Shown here one piece after another: positions 36,155 to 48,025 of a DNA stretch of 64,000 nucleotides (position 1 is the stretch's first letter; the number at the start of each line of letters is the position of its first letter). The DNA is from an uncultured Octadecabacter sp. (GTDB lineage: Bacteria; Pseudomonadota; Alphaproteobacteria; Rhodobacterales; Rhodobacteraceae). The translations under genes and the position numbers were made by a program. The stretch is taken from the NCBI GenBank assembly GCA_937891785.1, contig CALAGN010000041.1:62001-126000 (forward strand). The letters run 5' to 3'. The notes under the pieces are model-generated. The model worked only from the letters and a program-made list of their open reading frames with translations. It made no database searches and was not told the DNA's origin.

Positions 36155-36630
36155 TTAGGCAACGATTGCTGATGCCTGTTCTGAACTCCAGCCATAGACG
36201 TCTTCTTGAAAAGTTAGATCGCCTTCTGTGACCTCACGCTGGTCCAGCAATACCGCGCCCGCTCGGTGATTGCCGCTGACCATCAGTGCCGTGAACGCCT
36301 GCTGATCCACCACAGCCGCCAACAACGCGCCCCCGATTCCGCGCCCCTGCTTGGTTTTCAATACGTAAAGGCTGCTAAGCTCCTCGTGGTATTCTTGCGC
36401 GGCAAGCGGCGCGCACGTTGCTGCCCCATAACCGCAAACCCGACGTTGGGTGCATAAGCGATGCGCAAGTCGGGGTTGGTGATCAACTTGGGCCAAAGCG
36501 CACGCCGGAACGTCAGGTCACGCGCGGCGATTTCACTGTCAGGCAGTAGCCCGCGATAGGCTTCATCCCACGCCTGCACGTGAATGCGGGACAGCGTTTC
36601 GATATCCTCAAGGTTTGGCCGACGGATCAT
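36155..36630 (-). pseudogene. GNAT acetyltransferase gene interrupted by a frameshift
   Basis: The start (MIRRPNLEDIETLSRIHVQAW, from 36630) and the acetyl-CoA-binding half (YVLKTKQGRGIGGALLAAV, ending at 36155) are in different frames. They join if one G is added to the run of four at 36424-36427 after GFAVMG. The joined product would be about 159 residues, normal for GNAT. It is either a recent one-base deletion or a homopolymer sequencing error. It is divergent from zapE. Confidence 0.8.
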
Positions 36631-36693
36631 TTGCGAACGGCGCCTGTGTTGCCGCACCTTTTCAACGCCATTCTGCACCGCTATCACCACCCC

Positions 36694-37749
36694 ATGACCG
36701 TCCAAGAAACATACCGCGACCGGATCGCCGCAGGTGAACTTCACCATGACCCCGCACAAGAGGACGTGTTGGATGAACTGGAGCGTATCCGCGCCGTCAT
36801 GGCCGAACCCGTCAAACGCGGTCGGCTGTTTCGCAAGGCGCCAGAGCCGCCAAATGGTCTTTATATATGGGGCGGTGTTGGGCGTGGGAAATCCATGCTG
36901 ATGGACCTGCTTTTCGGGTTGGTCCAAGCCCCCAAACGACGCGCGCATTTTCACGCCTTCATGCAGTGGGTGCACGAAGAGATGAATGTTGCCCGCAAGC
37001 GCGGCGTGGATGATGCTATCGCGCCGGTTGCCGAAAAGTTGGCGGCAGAGGTCCGGTTCCTTGCGTTTGATGAAATGCAGATCAGTGACATCACGGACGC
37101 GATGATCGTCGGTCGTTTGTTCGAGGCCCTGTTTGCGGCGGGGGTTGTGATCGTCACTACGTCAAACCGCCCGCCGGATGATTTGTATAAGAACGGGCTG
37201 AACCGTCAATTGTTCCTGCCGTTCATCGGCTTACTGAAAGGCAAGCTGGTGATCCATGAGTTGGTCAGCGAAACCGATTACCGCCAAGGAGTATTAGAAG
37301 GCACGCCGAGCTATTTCACCCCGAATGATGCTGTTGCGCGTGCGCAAATTAATGCGGTTTGGGCAGGCCTGACAGAGGGGCAAGCGCAACCGCTGACCCT
37401 GCGCACCAAAGGGCGCGATGTGGTAATTCCGGGGTTTCACAATGGCGTTGCAAGGGCCGGGTTTCACGATCTTTGCGGGCAGCCGCTGGGTGCAGGCGAT
37501 TACCTTGCATTGGCTGCCGCTGCACGGGTGCTTGTTCTCGAAGATATTCCGCGCCTAAGCCGTGCGAACTTTAACGAAGCCAAGCGGTTCGTCACGCTGA
37601 TTGATGCGCTTTACGAGGCGCATGTACGCCTGATTTGCACCGCTGCGGCAGCGCCCGAAATGCTTTATGTCGAAGGCGAAGGCGTGTTCGAATTTGAACG
37701 CACCGCCAGCCGCCTGCGCGAAATGCAGGGGGCTGATTGGGGGCGCTAA
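36694..37749 (+). CDS. zapE: Cell division ATPase ZapE (AFG1-like)
   Basis: A 351-residue AAA-type ATPase with Walker A GGVGRGKSMLMDLLF, Walker B RFLAFDEMQISDITDAM and a sensor region VIVTTSNRPPDDLYKNGLNR, all as in ZapE. ZapE binds FtsZ rings during constriction in E. coli, and the mitochondrial relative is AFG1/LACE1. The frame is open to 36580, but the ATG at 36694 gives the family N-terminus (YRDRIAAGEL). Confidence 0.93.
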   Translation: MTVQETYRDRIAAGELHHDPAQEDVLDELERIRAVMAEPVKRGRLFRKAPEPPNGLYIWGGVGRGKSMLMDLLFGLVQAPKRRAHFHAFMQWVHEEMNVARKRGVDDAIAPVAEKLAAEVRFLAFDEMQISDITDAMIVGRLFEALFAAGVVIVTTSNRPPDDLYKNGLNRQLFLPFIGLLKGKLVIHELVSETDYRQGVLEGTPSYFTPNDAVARAQINAVWAGLTEGQAQPLTLRTKGRDVVIPGFHNGVARAGFHDLCGQPLGAGDYLALAAAARVLVLEDIPRLSRANFNEAKRFVTLIDALYEAHVRLICTAAAAPEMLYVEGEGVFEFERTASRLREMQGADWGR

Positions 37750-38069
37750 CTCGGTCGCTGCGTTCCGGGCCAAAAGGTGCTGACCTGTGCGAATGCGATC
37801 AGGACTGGAAAGCGTGCTGCGATAATAGAACAGTTTGTTGGGCTGATAATCGGCTTCGACAAGGTTGCGGATCGCCCTTGGGCTTTGGTCGCACCAGGTA
37901 CCGTTGCAGAACAAGAGCCGCGCACGCACGTTCGAGAAATCAAGCCTGCCATCAGTGGCCGATACCGCGCCCAGCGCCCGCGCGGGTGTCATGCGCGACT
38001 TGCGCTGTAAAGCATCTGACCCGTCAATAAGCCGAACAAATGCGCGATGGCTGCGATGTATCGCATCAT
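37746..38069 (-). pseudogene. Decayed rhodanese-like gene
   Basis: The stretch LGAVSATDGRLDFSNVRARLLFCNGTWCDQSPRAIRNL (start near 37992) is the second half of a rhodanese domain with the CNGxWCxQSP active-site loop. No complete ORF contains it. Upstream, in another frame, a signal-like MMRYIAAIAHLFGLLTG begins at 38069. Downstream, after FYYR, a shift of one base back to that frame runs to a TAG at 37746, overlapping the zapE stop. The first half of the domain is missing. I read this as a gene with a deletion and shifts. Confidence 0.5.
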
Positions 38070-38346
38070 GTGATCTTTGCCCAAACACTGCGCACCATAT
38101 TTTGTTGAATCCGCGGGCAGGCGGGGTGTGCTTAACTGCTCTCGCAAGATGCAGCATGATTTGCCAATTCAAATCAGACCTAGATCAAAGTTAAGACTGT
38201 ACCGTTTCGGCAGTTTTGCAATGATTGTGTGAAAGGCCAAAAACAAGAGGACGAGCTTGCCGCTCGCCCACTCGCCCTGCCAAAGTCTTGTTCGATCATG
38301 GTCGAAAATATAATGCCACCACACTAGGCGCTTAGATGATTCGACG
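38070..38346. other. Intergenic stretch, no gene seen
   Basis: No ORF here is credible on either strand. It holds one exact FNR half-site (ATCAA at 38184-38188) with a poor partner (CAGAC at 38175-38179), and otherwise nothing recognisable. The AT content is higher than that of the neighbouring genes. Confidence 0.5.
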
Positions 38347-38892
38347 TCAACTGGCTGATTCACGAATCACTTTGACTTCTTGCGTTGGAAGCCACGACAG
38401 AAGCGCCGCGCCGCCACACTGCATTGTGGCACCAGCCAAAAAGACGGGAAAGTCGGTGTAGCGACTAATGCTGGATGCGGTCACGAACTCCCCGTTCACG
38501 CATAAATCTCGGGCGTTGGTTCCAGAGTTGAACCCAAAACCGGGTGCGCCGCAGTCGTCAACAAAACCGCTCGCATTCCACGCTTGGCCGCTCGGCCCAT
38601 TATGTATCCCGCCAGTTGGAAACGTCATTCCGACCGGATCAAAACGCAGGTGCCATGCGGTCGTTGATGTCAGGTCAGACATGTCCCAGCGGCCGATTGG
38701 AAGGCTACGATGAAACCCCGTGATTGAAAACGCGATCACATCGTCTTGCGTCACGATCCCCGTTAACGCGGTGTCCGGCACTGTCATGGCTCCGGTCATC
38801 GTGTAGTCGTTCGCGCCGACCCAGCAGAACTCGAAATCCGCAGCTTGCGCTGGCGCGGTCAGCGCCACCGTCAGCAGCGCCGCGCGGATCAT
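38347..38892 (-). CDS. Secreted hypothetical protein
   Basis: A 181-residue protein with a signal peptide ([17 protein letters not shown]). The mature part is rich in aromatic and Gly residues and has four to five Cys (FEFCWVGAND, DDCGAPGFGF, RDLCVNGEF, TMQCGG), suggesting disulphides and a beta fold. I do not recognise the family. Its start overlaps the folC stop by four bases, so it is probably the last gene of accD-folC. Confidence 0.65.
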   Translation of the reverse strand: MIRAALLTVALTAPAQAADFEFCWVGANDYTMTGAMTVPDTALTGIVTQDDVIAFSITGFHRSLPIGRWDMSDLTSTTAWHLRFDPVGMTFPTGGIHNGPSGQAWNASGFVDDCGAPGFGFNSGTNARDLCVNGEFVTASSISRYTDFPVFLAGATMQCGGAALLSWLPTQEVKVIRESAS

Positions 38893-40160
38893 CCGTTTTC
38901 GCGCAGGACATGTCCTGCAAGGTAAAGCGAGCCGCAGATAAGAATGCGCGCGTAGGGGTCATCGGCAGTGATCGCCACCAGCGCGCTGTCAAGGCTATCG
39001 GCCACCTGCGCCTGCATCCCTACGTCGCGTGCAGCCTTGGCCGTCACATCAGCGGGCAGGGTGTTCGCCTCGCCGGGTATCGAGACGGCAGTCAGGCTTT
39101 GCGCGACCTTGGCAAGGGGTGCAAGATAGCCAGTGATATCCTTGGTATTCAGCATCCCGCAAACCAAATGCGTGGGACGTTCCGGCAGGGCCGCCAGTGT
39201 CCGCGCCAACATTACACCCGCCGCTGGATTGTGCCCACCATCCAGCCACAGATTGGCCAGATGAAAGCGCTCTACGATCCGGCCTTGCGTCAGGTGCTGC
39301 ATCCGGGCTGGCCAGAACACATTGACCATCGCCGCTTCGCAGGCTGCTTCGTCACACCCTAACTGACGCAATGCGGCAATCGCCGCCCCGGCATTTGTGA
39401 TTTGGTGCGGACCGAGCAGGGTTGGCAGGGGTAGGTCCAACAGGCCGGTTTCATCTTGGTAGATCAGCCGTCCGCGTTCTTCATTCACATGCCAGTGTTG
39501 TCCGTAGACCAGTAGCGGCGCGCCAAGACGCGCGGCGCGCGCTTCAATCACATCCAAAGCCGCATCATGCTGCGGGCCCACGACACAAGGCACACCACGC
39601 TTGATGATCCCTGCCTTTTCGCCCGCAATCTCGGGCAGCGTGTCACCTAGAAATTGCTGGTGATCCAGATCGACGGGCGTGATTACCGTCAAAGCGGGCG
39701 TATCAATCACATTGGTCGCATCCAAACGCCCGCCGAGACCAACCTCAAGCAGGGTGTAATCCGCAGGCGTGCGTGCAAAGGCCAGTAGGGCCGCCGCCGT
39801 GGTAATTTCAAAATAGGTGATGTTGCCGCCGTCGTTGGCGCCATAGCATTCATCCAGAACGCGGGTCAGGTGATCCTCAGAAATCAGATCACCGGCAAGC
39901 CGGATGCGTTCATGAAACCGTGCCAGATGCGGCGAGGTGTAGGCGTGGACGGATTTTCCGGCCCCTTCAAGCCCCGCGCGGATCATCGCTTGGGTGCTGC
40001 CTTTGCCGTTGGTTCCCGCCAGATGGATCACGGGGGGCAGGCTGTCTTGTGGATTGCCAAGTGCCACGAGCAGGCGCCACACACGATCAAGTGTCAGGTC
40101 GATCACCTTGGGATGCAGCGCCATCATCCGTTCCAGAACGACATCAGAGCCGGTTGTCAC
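38889..40160 (-). CDS. folC: Folylpolyglutamate synthase / dihydrofolate synthase
   Basis: Adds glutamate to dihydropteroate and to folates. The 423-residue Mur-ligase-like protein has the P-loop [15 protein letters not shown], then [28 protein letters not shown] and the C-terminal [11 protein letters not shown]. It overlaps accD by ATGA. The accD-folC order is common in proteobacteria. Confidence 0.96.
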   Translation of the reverse strand: MTTGSDVVLERMMALHPKVIDLTLDRVWRLLVALGNPQDSLPPVIHLAGTNGKGSTQAMIRAGLEGAGKSVHAYTSPHLARFHERIRLAGDLISEDHLTRVLDECYGANDGGNITYFEITTAAALLAFARTPADYTLLEVGLGGRLDATNVIDTPALTVITPVDLDHQQFLGDTLPEIAGEKAGIIKRGVPCVVGPQHDAALDVIEARAARLGAPLLVYGQHWHVNEERGRLIYQDETGLLDLPLPTLLGPHQITNAGAAIAALRQLGCDEAACEAAMVNVFWPARMQHLTQGRIVERFHLANLWLDGGHNPAAGVMLARTLAALPERPTHLVCGMLNTKDITGYLAPLAKVAQSLTAVSIPGEANTLPADVTAKAARDVGMQAQVADSLDSALVAITADDPYARILICGSLYLAGHVLRENG

Positions 40161-41074
40161 TCTTTTGCGTCCTTGGTAGGTGCGGCTTCGGCTTCGGGTG
40201 CCGGAAGTTCACCCGATATCACAGTGCCAAGGCCCAGCAGCATCCGCGCGATCGTGATCAACTCGTCACGCATGTCGGTTCGCGGCGTGACGCGGTCCAG
40301 CATCCCGTGATCAAGCAGATATTCGGCACGCTGGAATCCTTCGGGCAGTTTTTCGCGGATCGTCTGTTCAATCACGCGCGGACCCGCAAAACAAATCAGC
40401 GCATTGGGCTCGGCGATATGCACATCACCCAGCATCGCGTATGATGCCGTGACGCCGCCCGTAGTCGGGTGGGTCAGAACGACGATATAGGGCAGGCCCG
40501 CTTCTTTCAGCATCTCCACGGCAATCGTGGTACGCGGCATCTGCATCAGCGCCAAAATGCCTTCTTGCATGCGCGCGCCACCAGCGGCGGAAAATAGTAT
40601 CAGGGGGCATTTTTTCATTACCGCGCGTTCGGCGGCGGCAATGATCGCATTGCCCACATACATCGACATCGATCCGCCCATGAAGGAAAAGTCCTGCGCG
40701 GCGGCCACGATCGGCGTGCGCCCAATCTCGCCCTCGCCCACCAGCATCGCATCTTTTTCGCCAGTGTTTTTCTGCGAGGCTTTCATCCGGTCGGGATAGC
40801 GCTTCTGATCGCGAAAATGCAGCGGGTCGGCGGTGGGTTCCGGCACCTCCACTTCGGTAAAGATGCCGCCGTCGAACAGGGCCGCAAAACGGTCGCGCGG
40901 GGAGATATACATATGGTGCCCGCAATTGGTGCAGACGTTCAGATTGTTCGACAGTTCGCGGTGAAACAGCATCGTCCCGCATTCATCGCATTTTGACCAC
41001 AGATTTTCCGGCACCTCGCGGCGTGAAAATATCGAGTTGATCCGGGGACGGACGTAGTTGGAAATCCAGTTCAT
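40157..41074 (-). CDS. accD: Acetyl-CoA carboxylase carboxyltransferase subunit beta
   Basis: AccD with AccA transfers the carboxyl group from biotin to acetyl-CoA, making malonyl-CoA. The 305-residue protein has an N-terminal zinc ribbon (CDEC...CTNC) and the crotonase-like core with [19 protein letters not shown] and [15 protein letters not shown]. The ATG at 41074 gives [10 protein letters not shown], the family start; the frame is open to 41224. It is divergent from ilvD. Confidence 0.97.
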   Translation of the reverse strand: MNWISNYVRPRINSIFSRREVPENLWSKCDECGTMLFHRELSNNLNVCTNCGHHMYISPRDRFAALFDGGIFTEVEVPEPTADPLHFRDQKRYPDRMKASQKNTGEKDAMLVGEGEIGRTPIVAAAQDFSFMGGSMSMYVGNAIIAAAERAVMKKCPLILFSAAGGARMQEGILALMQMPRTTIAVEMLKEAGLPYIVVLTHPTTGGVTASYAMLGDVHIAEPNALICFAGPRVIEQTIREKLPEGFQRAEYLLDHGMLDRVTPRTDMRDELITIARMLLGLGTVISGELPAPEAEAAPTKDAKE

Positions 41075-41195
41075 AGGGCCCTCGCGCTTTGAATATCCGA
41101 AATAGGACGGGCAGCGGGGAAATGCAATCAGCCGCTTGTGGTGGTCGCGGCGGTCTCTTAGACCTTTGCCAACAGTTTTTGCGAAGGAACACACC

Positions 41196-42929
41196 ATGTC
41201 AGCCGGACGAATCGATAAATCCAAACTCCCAAGCCGTTATGTAACCGAAGGACCGTCCCGCGCGCCGCACCGCAGCTATATGTATGCGATGGGTGTCAGC
41301 GAGGAAGAAATCCACCAGCCGCTGATCGGCGTGGCTACCTGCTGGAACGAAGCAGCGCCCTGCAACATCTCGCTGAACCGTCAGGCGCAAGCGGTGAAAA
41401 TGGGTGTGAAACACGCCAATGGCACCCCGCGCGAATTTACCACGATCACTGTGACGGACGGGATCGCGATGGGCCACGAAGGCATGCGATCATCATTGGC
41501 TTCGCGCGAAGCGATTGCCGACAGTGTCGAACTGACAATGCGCGGCCACTGCTATGACGGTCTGGTCGGCCTTGCGGGCTGCGACAAATCCCTTCCGGGC
41601 ATGATGATGGCGATGGTGCGTTTGAACGTGCCTTCAGTGTTTATCTATGGCGGTTCGATCCTTCCGGGGCGATTGAACGGCAAAGACGTCACCGTGCAGG
41701 ATGTGTTCGAGGCCGTGGGTCAGCACCAAGCTGGCAATATGACCGACGCCGAGCTGGAAATTCTGGAACGGGTGGCCTGCCCAACGTCGGGCGCTTGTGG
41801 TGGCCAGTTTACCGCCAACACGATGGCCTGCGTGTCCGAAGCAATCGGCCTTGCCTTGCTAAATTCCTCCGGTGCGCCTGCACCTTACGAAAGCCGCGAC
41901 CAGTATGGTGTGGCATCCGGTGATGCGGTCATGAACCTGCTGCACAAAAACATCCGCGCCCGCGATGTTGTCACCCGCAAGTCGCTTGAAAACGCTGCGC
42001 GCGTCGTGGCCTGCACAGGTGGATCAACGAACGCAGGACTGCATCTGCCCGCCATCGCCCACGAGGCCGGCATTGATTTTGACCTGTTCGATGTTTGTGA
42101 CATCTTTCGCGACACGCCCTATTTCGTTGATCTGAAACCGGGCGGCCAATACGTGGCCAAAGACCTTTACGAAGTCGGCGGCGTGCCTGTCGTCTTGAAA
42201 GAACTGCGCAAGGCCGGTCTGATCCATGAGGATTGCATCACCGCTAGCGGCGAAACCATCGGCGAAGCGCTTGATAAAATCACAGGGGAAGCTGACGGAA
42301 AAGTCATCTATTCCGTGCAGAACCCGATCACACCAACAGGCGGTGTTGTTGGCCTACGCGGAAATCTTGCCCCTGACGGCGCGATCGTCAAAGTGGCGGG
42401 AATGACGGCTGAACAGCAGGTCTTTTCCGGCCCCGCGCGCGTGTTCGAATGCGAAGAAGACGCGTTTGAGGCTGTGAAAAAGCGTGAATACAAAGAAGGC
42501 GAAGTGCTGGTCATTCGTAACGAAGGCCCCGCAGGCGGCCCCGGAATGCGTGAAATGCTATCGACTACTGCGGCGCTGTCCGGTCAGGGCATGGGCAAGA
42601 AGGTCGCGCTGATTACCGATGGACGGTTCAGCGGCGCGACCCGTGGTTTCTGCGTCGGCCATGTTGGCCCCGAAGCCGCGCACGGTGGTCCGATTGCTAT
42701 GCTGAAAGACGGTGACATCATCACGCTTAACGCAATTACAGGCGAGTTGAACGTCGATCTGACAGACGCCGAATTGGAAGCACGCAAAGCCGATTGGAAA
42801 GGCCCGCGCGAAACGATCTACACCAGCGGTGCGGTCTGGAAATTCGCAAAACTCGTCGGCTCGACCCGCTTGGGTGCGGTGACCCATCCCGGTGCAAAGG
42901 AAGAACGCCACATCTATATGGACCTGTAA
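41196..42929 (+). CDS. ilvD: Dihydroxy-acid dehydratase
   Basis: IlvD dehydrates dihydroxy acids in isoleucine, valine and pantothenate synthesis using an iron-sulphur cluster. The 577-residue protein has [15 protein letters not shown] and [22 protein letters not shown] with cluster Cys residues, and the C-terminal [22 protein letters not shown]. The ATG at 41196 follows GAAGGA; the frame is open to 41136. Its length is that of the long-form family. Confidence 0.97.
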   Translation: MSAGRIDKSKLPSRYVTEGPSRAPHRSYMYAMGVSEEEIHQPLIGVATCWNEAAPCNISLNRQAQAVKMGVKHANGTPREFTTITVTDGIAMGHEGMRSSLASREAIADSVELTMRGHCYDGLVGLAGCDKSLPGMMMAMVRLNVPSVFIYGGSILPGRLNGKDVTVQDVFEAVGQHQAGNMTDAELEILERVACPTSGACGGQFTANTMACVSEAIGLALLNSSGAPAPYESRDQYGVASGDAVMNLLHKNIRARDVVTRKSLENAARVVACTGGSTNAGLHLPAIAHEAGIDFDLFDVCDIFRDTPYFVDLKPGGQYVAKDLYEVGGVPVVLKELRKAGLIHEDCITASGETIGEALDKITGEADGKVIYSVQNPITPTGGVVGLRGNLAPDGAIVKVAGMTAEQQVFSGPARVFECEEDAFEAVKKREYKEGEVLVIRNEGPAGGPGMREMLSTTAALSGQGMGKKVALITDGRFSGATRGFCVGHVGPEAAHGGPIAMLKDGDIITLNAITGELNVDLTDAELEARKADWKGPRETIYTSGAVWKFAKLVGSTRLGAVTHPGAKEERHIYMDL

Positions 42930-42935
42930 ATCGTG

Positions 42936-43604
42936 ATGGGGTTTCGCCCAGTCGTTCTGGGAGGCGTCATTCTGGCTTTGACCGGCTGTGGCGAAGCATT
43001 CCAGACGACGGGTTTTGGCTTGATGTCATTGCTGGTCAGCGCTGGGGATGCAACAGATGAGGGCACCCGGACGTTGGCCCTTTTGGATGGGGAAGCGTTT
43101 GCGCGCGGACCCGCAGGGTATTGCGTTGATCAGGGTGCCAGCCGTTCGGACGACGGTTTTGCAGTGATGGTCGGCTGCGCACTTTTGTCCGGGCGGGCGG
43201 CGAGCATGCCGACCACAGACGGATTCATCACCTTACAGGTCGGTGCGGGTGGAACCGCGAGTGTTACAGGGTCCGAAGAGACGCTCCGCGCTTTTCTTGA
43301 AACCGACGCAGGCAAAGCCGTTTTAGGCGGAAATGGGGCAGCCAGTGACGTGACTTTGCGCAACGTCGATATGACGCCGGGCTTGGTGACGGCGCATTTC
43401 GATGACGCGTCCCTTGGTTCCGAACTCGGACTAGAACCAAGGCTTTGGCAGGGATTTCTTGATCTTAATGGGCGGATGGCGACGGTGACTGTACGCAGCT
43501 TTGCGCGCAATCCGCTGGGCGCGCGCGATGGGACGGCGCTGTTGAACGCGACAATCAGTGAAATTCGCGCGGCAAACGCGTCAATCGCCGCCCCAGACGG
43601 CTAA
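42936..43604 (+). CDS. Hypothetical lipoprotein
   Basis: A 222-residue protein with a lipoprotein signal (LGGVILALTGC, lipobox Cys18). The mature part is beta-rich, with two further Cys (GYCVDQG, GCALLSG), and ends in a helical/strand region. I do not recognise a family. It starts 6 bases after ilvD (GTG at 42933 and ATG at 42936 are both possible), so it is likely co-transcribed, though no functional link to branched-chain amino acids is evident. Confidence 0.65.
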   Translation: MGFRPVVLGGVILALTGCGEAFQTTGFGLMSLLVSAGDATDEGTRTLALLDGEAFARGPAGYCVDQGASRSDDGFAVMVGCALLSGRAASMPTTDGFITLQVGAGGTASVTGSEETLRAFLETDAGKAVLGGNGAASDVTLRNVDMTPGLVTAHFDDASLGSELGLEPRLWQGFLDLNGRMATVTVRSFARNPLGARDGTALLNATISEIRAANASIAAPDG

Positions 43605-43606
43605 GC

Positions 43607-43629
43607 ACTGTTTCCTTTTGGTAAACAGT
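43607..43629. repeat. Inverted repeat after the lipoprotein gene
   Basis: ACTGTTT (43607-43613) and AAACAGT (43623-43629) form a perfect 7-bp stem that extends by two C-G pairs if one T is bulged. It begins 2 bases after the stop codon. Only TTTGG follows, so it is a weak terminator at most. Confidence 0.45.
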
Positions 43630-43683
43630 TTGGCAGTAATAGTGTAACTGATGCGCTGCCATCTCCAATGAACGAGTGTTTGA

Positions 43684-44454
43684 ATGCCCCGCCGTCTTGG
43701 CCTTTTGGAACGACTATTGCAGCGCCGCGTATTGGCCAATTGGGCAAGGGCGGCCCGCAAGGCTGCGGGAGCGGAATTGTCGGTTCTGCGTGCACAGAGG
43801 TACAGTGCCCGCCAGTTGCGCCAAAAGCTGGATGAGCTGACCTATGTGGCCGACAGCCGTCTTGCGCTGCCGCGCATCGGATCTAACGCATTTGCCAAAC
43901 CGGGTGGCACTGATTGGTCGTGGCGGCCACAGCTGTGGCGTGGCCCGCTGGCGTCCAAGGGCATGTCTAACGTGCAAAGCAAAACGAGCTTTGGAGACGA
44001 AGTCACTATTTTCCACGATTGCCGCATCTCTGAACTCACACTCCGCCAGTTGCGCAACACCCGCGAAGTCGACCTCGCGCCGTTCGGCTTGCGTATGGAT
44101 GTTTTTCGTTTTGACGGATCGTTTCTGAGCCTTGTCCTCGACCTACCACCAGAGTCTTGCGACGGCCTCAAGAAACGCCATCTTGTGCGCCTTGACGCAA
44201 ACATCGAGCTTGAAAAGCCGCTCGAGATTTTCGCTCGCCTGAATATCAAGCACGGGCCCAATACGGAGCAAATCGTGCGCGAGCTTCCACTTCATCAAGA
44301 AGAAGTCATGGTTGAATTTGACCTCGCCTATTCCAAGCTGAACGAAAAGCGGGTTGAACGTATGTGGGTCGATCTGATTTTTGAGGGCCCCGAAATGAAT
44401 CAAGTCACGATCCGCGACATTACCTTTTGCCGCCATCCGCGCGCCGAATTGTAA
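43684..44454 (+). CDS. DUF6478-type protein of unknown function
   Basis: A 256-residue protein with a basic helical N-terminus (~1-60, LLERLLQRRVLANWARAARKAAG) and a beta-rich C-terminal domain with DVFRFDGSFLSLVLDLP and VERMWVDLIFEGPEMNQVTIRDITFCRHPRAEL. It resembles proteins annotated DUF6478 in Rhodobacteraceae; that assignment is from memory. No signal peptide is seen. It is followed 11 bases later by a smaller gene after AAAGGAGG, so the two form a unit. Confidence 0.68.
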   Translation: MPRRLGLLERLLQRRVLANWARAARKAAGAELSVLRAQRYSARQLRQKLDELTYVADSRLALPRIGSNAFAKPGGTDWSWRPQLWRGPLASKGMSNVQSKTSFGDEVTIFHDCRISELTLRQLRNTREVDLAPFGLRMDVFRFDGSFLSLVLDLPPESCDGLKKRHLVRLDANIELEKPLEIFARLNIKHGPNTEQIVRELPLHQEEVMVEFDLAYSKLNEKRVERMWVDLIFEGPEMNQVTIRDITFCRHPRAEL

Positions 44455-44465
44455 AGGAGGCTGCC

Positions 44466-44843
44466 ATGAGCGAGATTACTCTTACGAAAACCCGCCTGAT
44501 CGCTGGCGTTTGGGAAGGTGTGTTGACTCAAGAGGGTGAGGGAAATTTCCAACCCACACTGCGCGTCACCCATTTAGATCAACCCGTTGAAGGTGTCACG
44601 GCGCAGGAGGATCAGGCTGCGGGCCATTGGATCGTTCGCGTGCCGGTCCCTGCCAGCCTGATTTCCGACGGGCTGCAGACCTTTGTAATTCGCGAGGCCG
44701 TGACGGACGAGGTTCTCGCCAGCTTTGCCCTGCTTGCTGGCGATGCCTTGGCCGAGGATATCCGTGCGGAAATGAACCTGCTGCGCGCCGAACTCGACAT
44801 GCTGAAACAGGCGTTCCGCCGTCATTGCGTCGAAACAACCTGA
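44466..44843 (+). CDS. Small protein of unknown function paired with the DUF6478-type gene
   Basis: A 125-residue protein with a beta-rich start (EITLTKTRLIAGVWEGVLT) and a C-terminal amphipathic helix (EDIRAEMNLLRAELDMLKQAFRRH) suited to a coiled coil. A very strong ribosome site (AAAGGAGG) precedes the ATG. The frame is open to 44427, but that would overlap the upstream gene. The function is unknown. Tight pairing suggests the two proteins act together. Confidence 0.7.
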   Translation: MSEITLTKTRLIAGVWEGVLTQEGEGNFQPTLRVTHLDQPVEGVTAQEDQAAGHWIVRVPVPASLISDGLQTFVIREAVTDEVLASFALLAGDALAEDIRAEMNLLRAELDMLKQAFRRHCVETT

Positions 44844-44906
44844 CGCCGCGTTGCGCGTGACCTTTGCGTCAACGCAAGCCAATGTGGCTCCAAATATACG
44901 GAGTGA

Positions 44907-46934
<2,028 letters not shown>

Positions 46935-46975
46935 GCAGCATTGCCCTTGCGCTTGGGTGGAATTACGGAGTGGGT

Positions 46976-47884
46976 ATGGTTTTTGTCACAATCCTGCTTG
47001 GGCTTATGCCCTCGTTTTTGATGGTTGGCCTAGGTGGCGTGGTCCGCACGAGGCTATCGGTGGACGCATGGCAAGGGCTGGACAAGCTCAACTTCGAAAT
47101 CCTGTTCCCGACCTTAATCTTTGTTGCCGCATCCGGACGTCCTATTGCGCTGGCCGATGTGGTGACGATTGGCCCAGCCGTCTGGGCGATCCTATGCGCT
47201 GGCGCTGCTTTGGGATATCTGTCACGACGTTTCGGGCCCGAAAGGTTTGTTGATTTCGCCGGTGCGTGGCAGACCGCTTGGCGCTTCAACACAGCGATGG
47301 CATTTGTCGCCGTTATGACTTTGCCAACGCCGCCGCTGGGCCTATTGGCGGTGGCGGTGGGTATGGCGATCCCAATGGCCAATGTATTTGCGGTGACGGC
47401 CTTATCGCGGGGATCAGGAAATTTTCTGACTACGTTGACACGAGTCATCCGCAATCCGTTTCTTATCGCATCGGTGGCGGGCGTCACTGTCGGACTTACC
47501 GGTTTGCATATCCCCACTGTAATTATGGCCCCTCTCGAAATGTTGGCGCAGGCAGCGATCCCCGTTGCGTTGATTTCAGTGGGTGCAACGATGAACTGGG
47601 GGGCCTTGACGCGACTGAACAGGTTCAGCGGTATCATCTGTGCGACCAAGCTGGTTATTCTGCCGATGCTGACTTTTGCACTGTGTTGGTTGTTCAAAGC
47701 GGATGGGCCGCTTGCAGCAACGCTCGTGTTGTTCGCAGCCCTGCCAACGGCGTCTGCGGCCCATGTTCTGGCATCAGGGTTTGGCGCAGACCGTGAACTT
47801 GCGGCGACATTGGTGGCACAGTCGACATTGCTTTCGGCGCTTAGCTTGCCTGTTTGGATAACCGTGATAACGCTCGCGTTCTGA
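46976..47884 (+). CDS. AEC family transporter
   Basis: A 302-residue protein with about ten membrane segments, FVTILLGLMPSFLMVGLGGVVRTRLS at the start and a FAALPTASAAHVLASGFGAD segment near the end as in AEC carriers. The ATG at 46976 has TACGGAG five bases upstream; a GTG two codons earlier is possible. It is 41 bases after the fadH-type gene. The substrate is unknown. Confidence 0.85.
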   Translation: MVFVTILLGLMPSFLMVGLGGVVRTRLSVDAWQGLDKLNFEILFPTLIFVAASGRPIALADVVTIGPAVWAILCAGAALGYLSRRFGPERFVDFAGAWQTAWRFNTAMAFVAVMTLPTPPLGLLAVAVGMAIPMANVFAVTALSRGSGNFLTTLTRVIRNPFLIASVAGVTVGLTGLHIPTVIMAPLEMLAQAAIPVALISVGATMNWGALTRLNRFSGIICATKLVILPMLTFALCWLFKADGPLAATLVLFAALPTASAAHVLASGFGADRELAATLVAQSTLLSALSLPVWITVITLAF

Positions 47885-48025
47885 CTGCAGAAACTCACCG
47901 TTTCCCCGTTTCTTGCCCCGCAACAGTCTTGCCAATACCCCGCAATTGTCAGGCGCGCGCCGCAGTCCTGCCCGAATTGAGGGCGATACAAATCCTCGAA
48001 CAAAGATGCAACCCGAGGAACGAGT

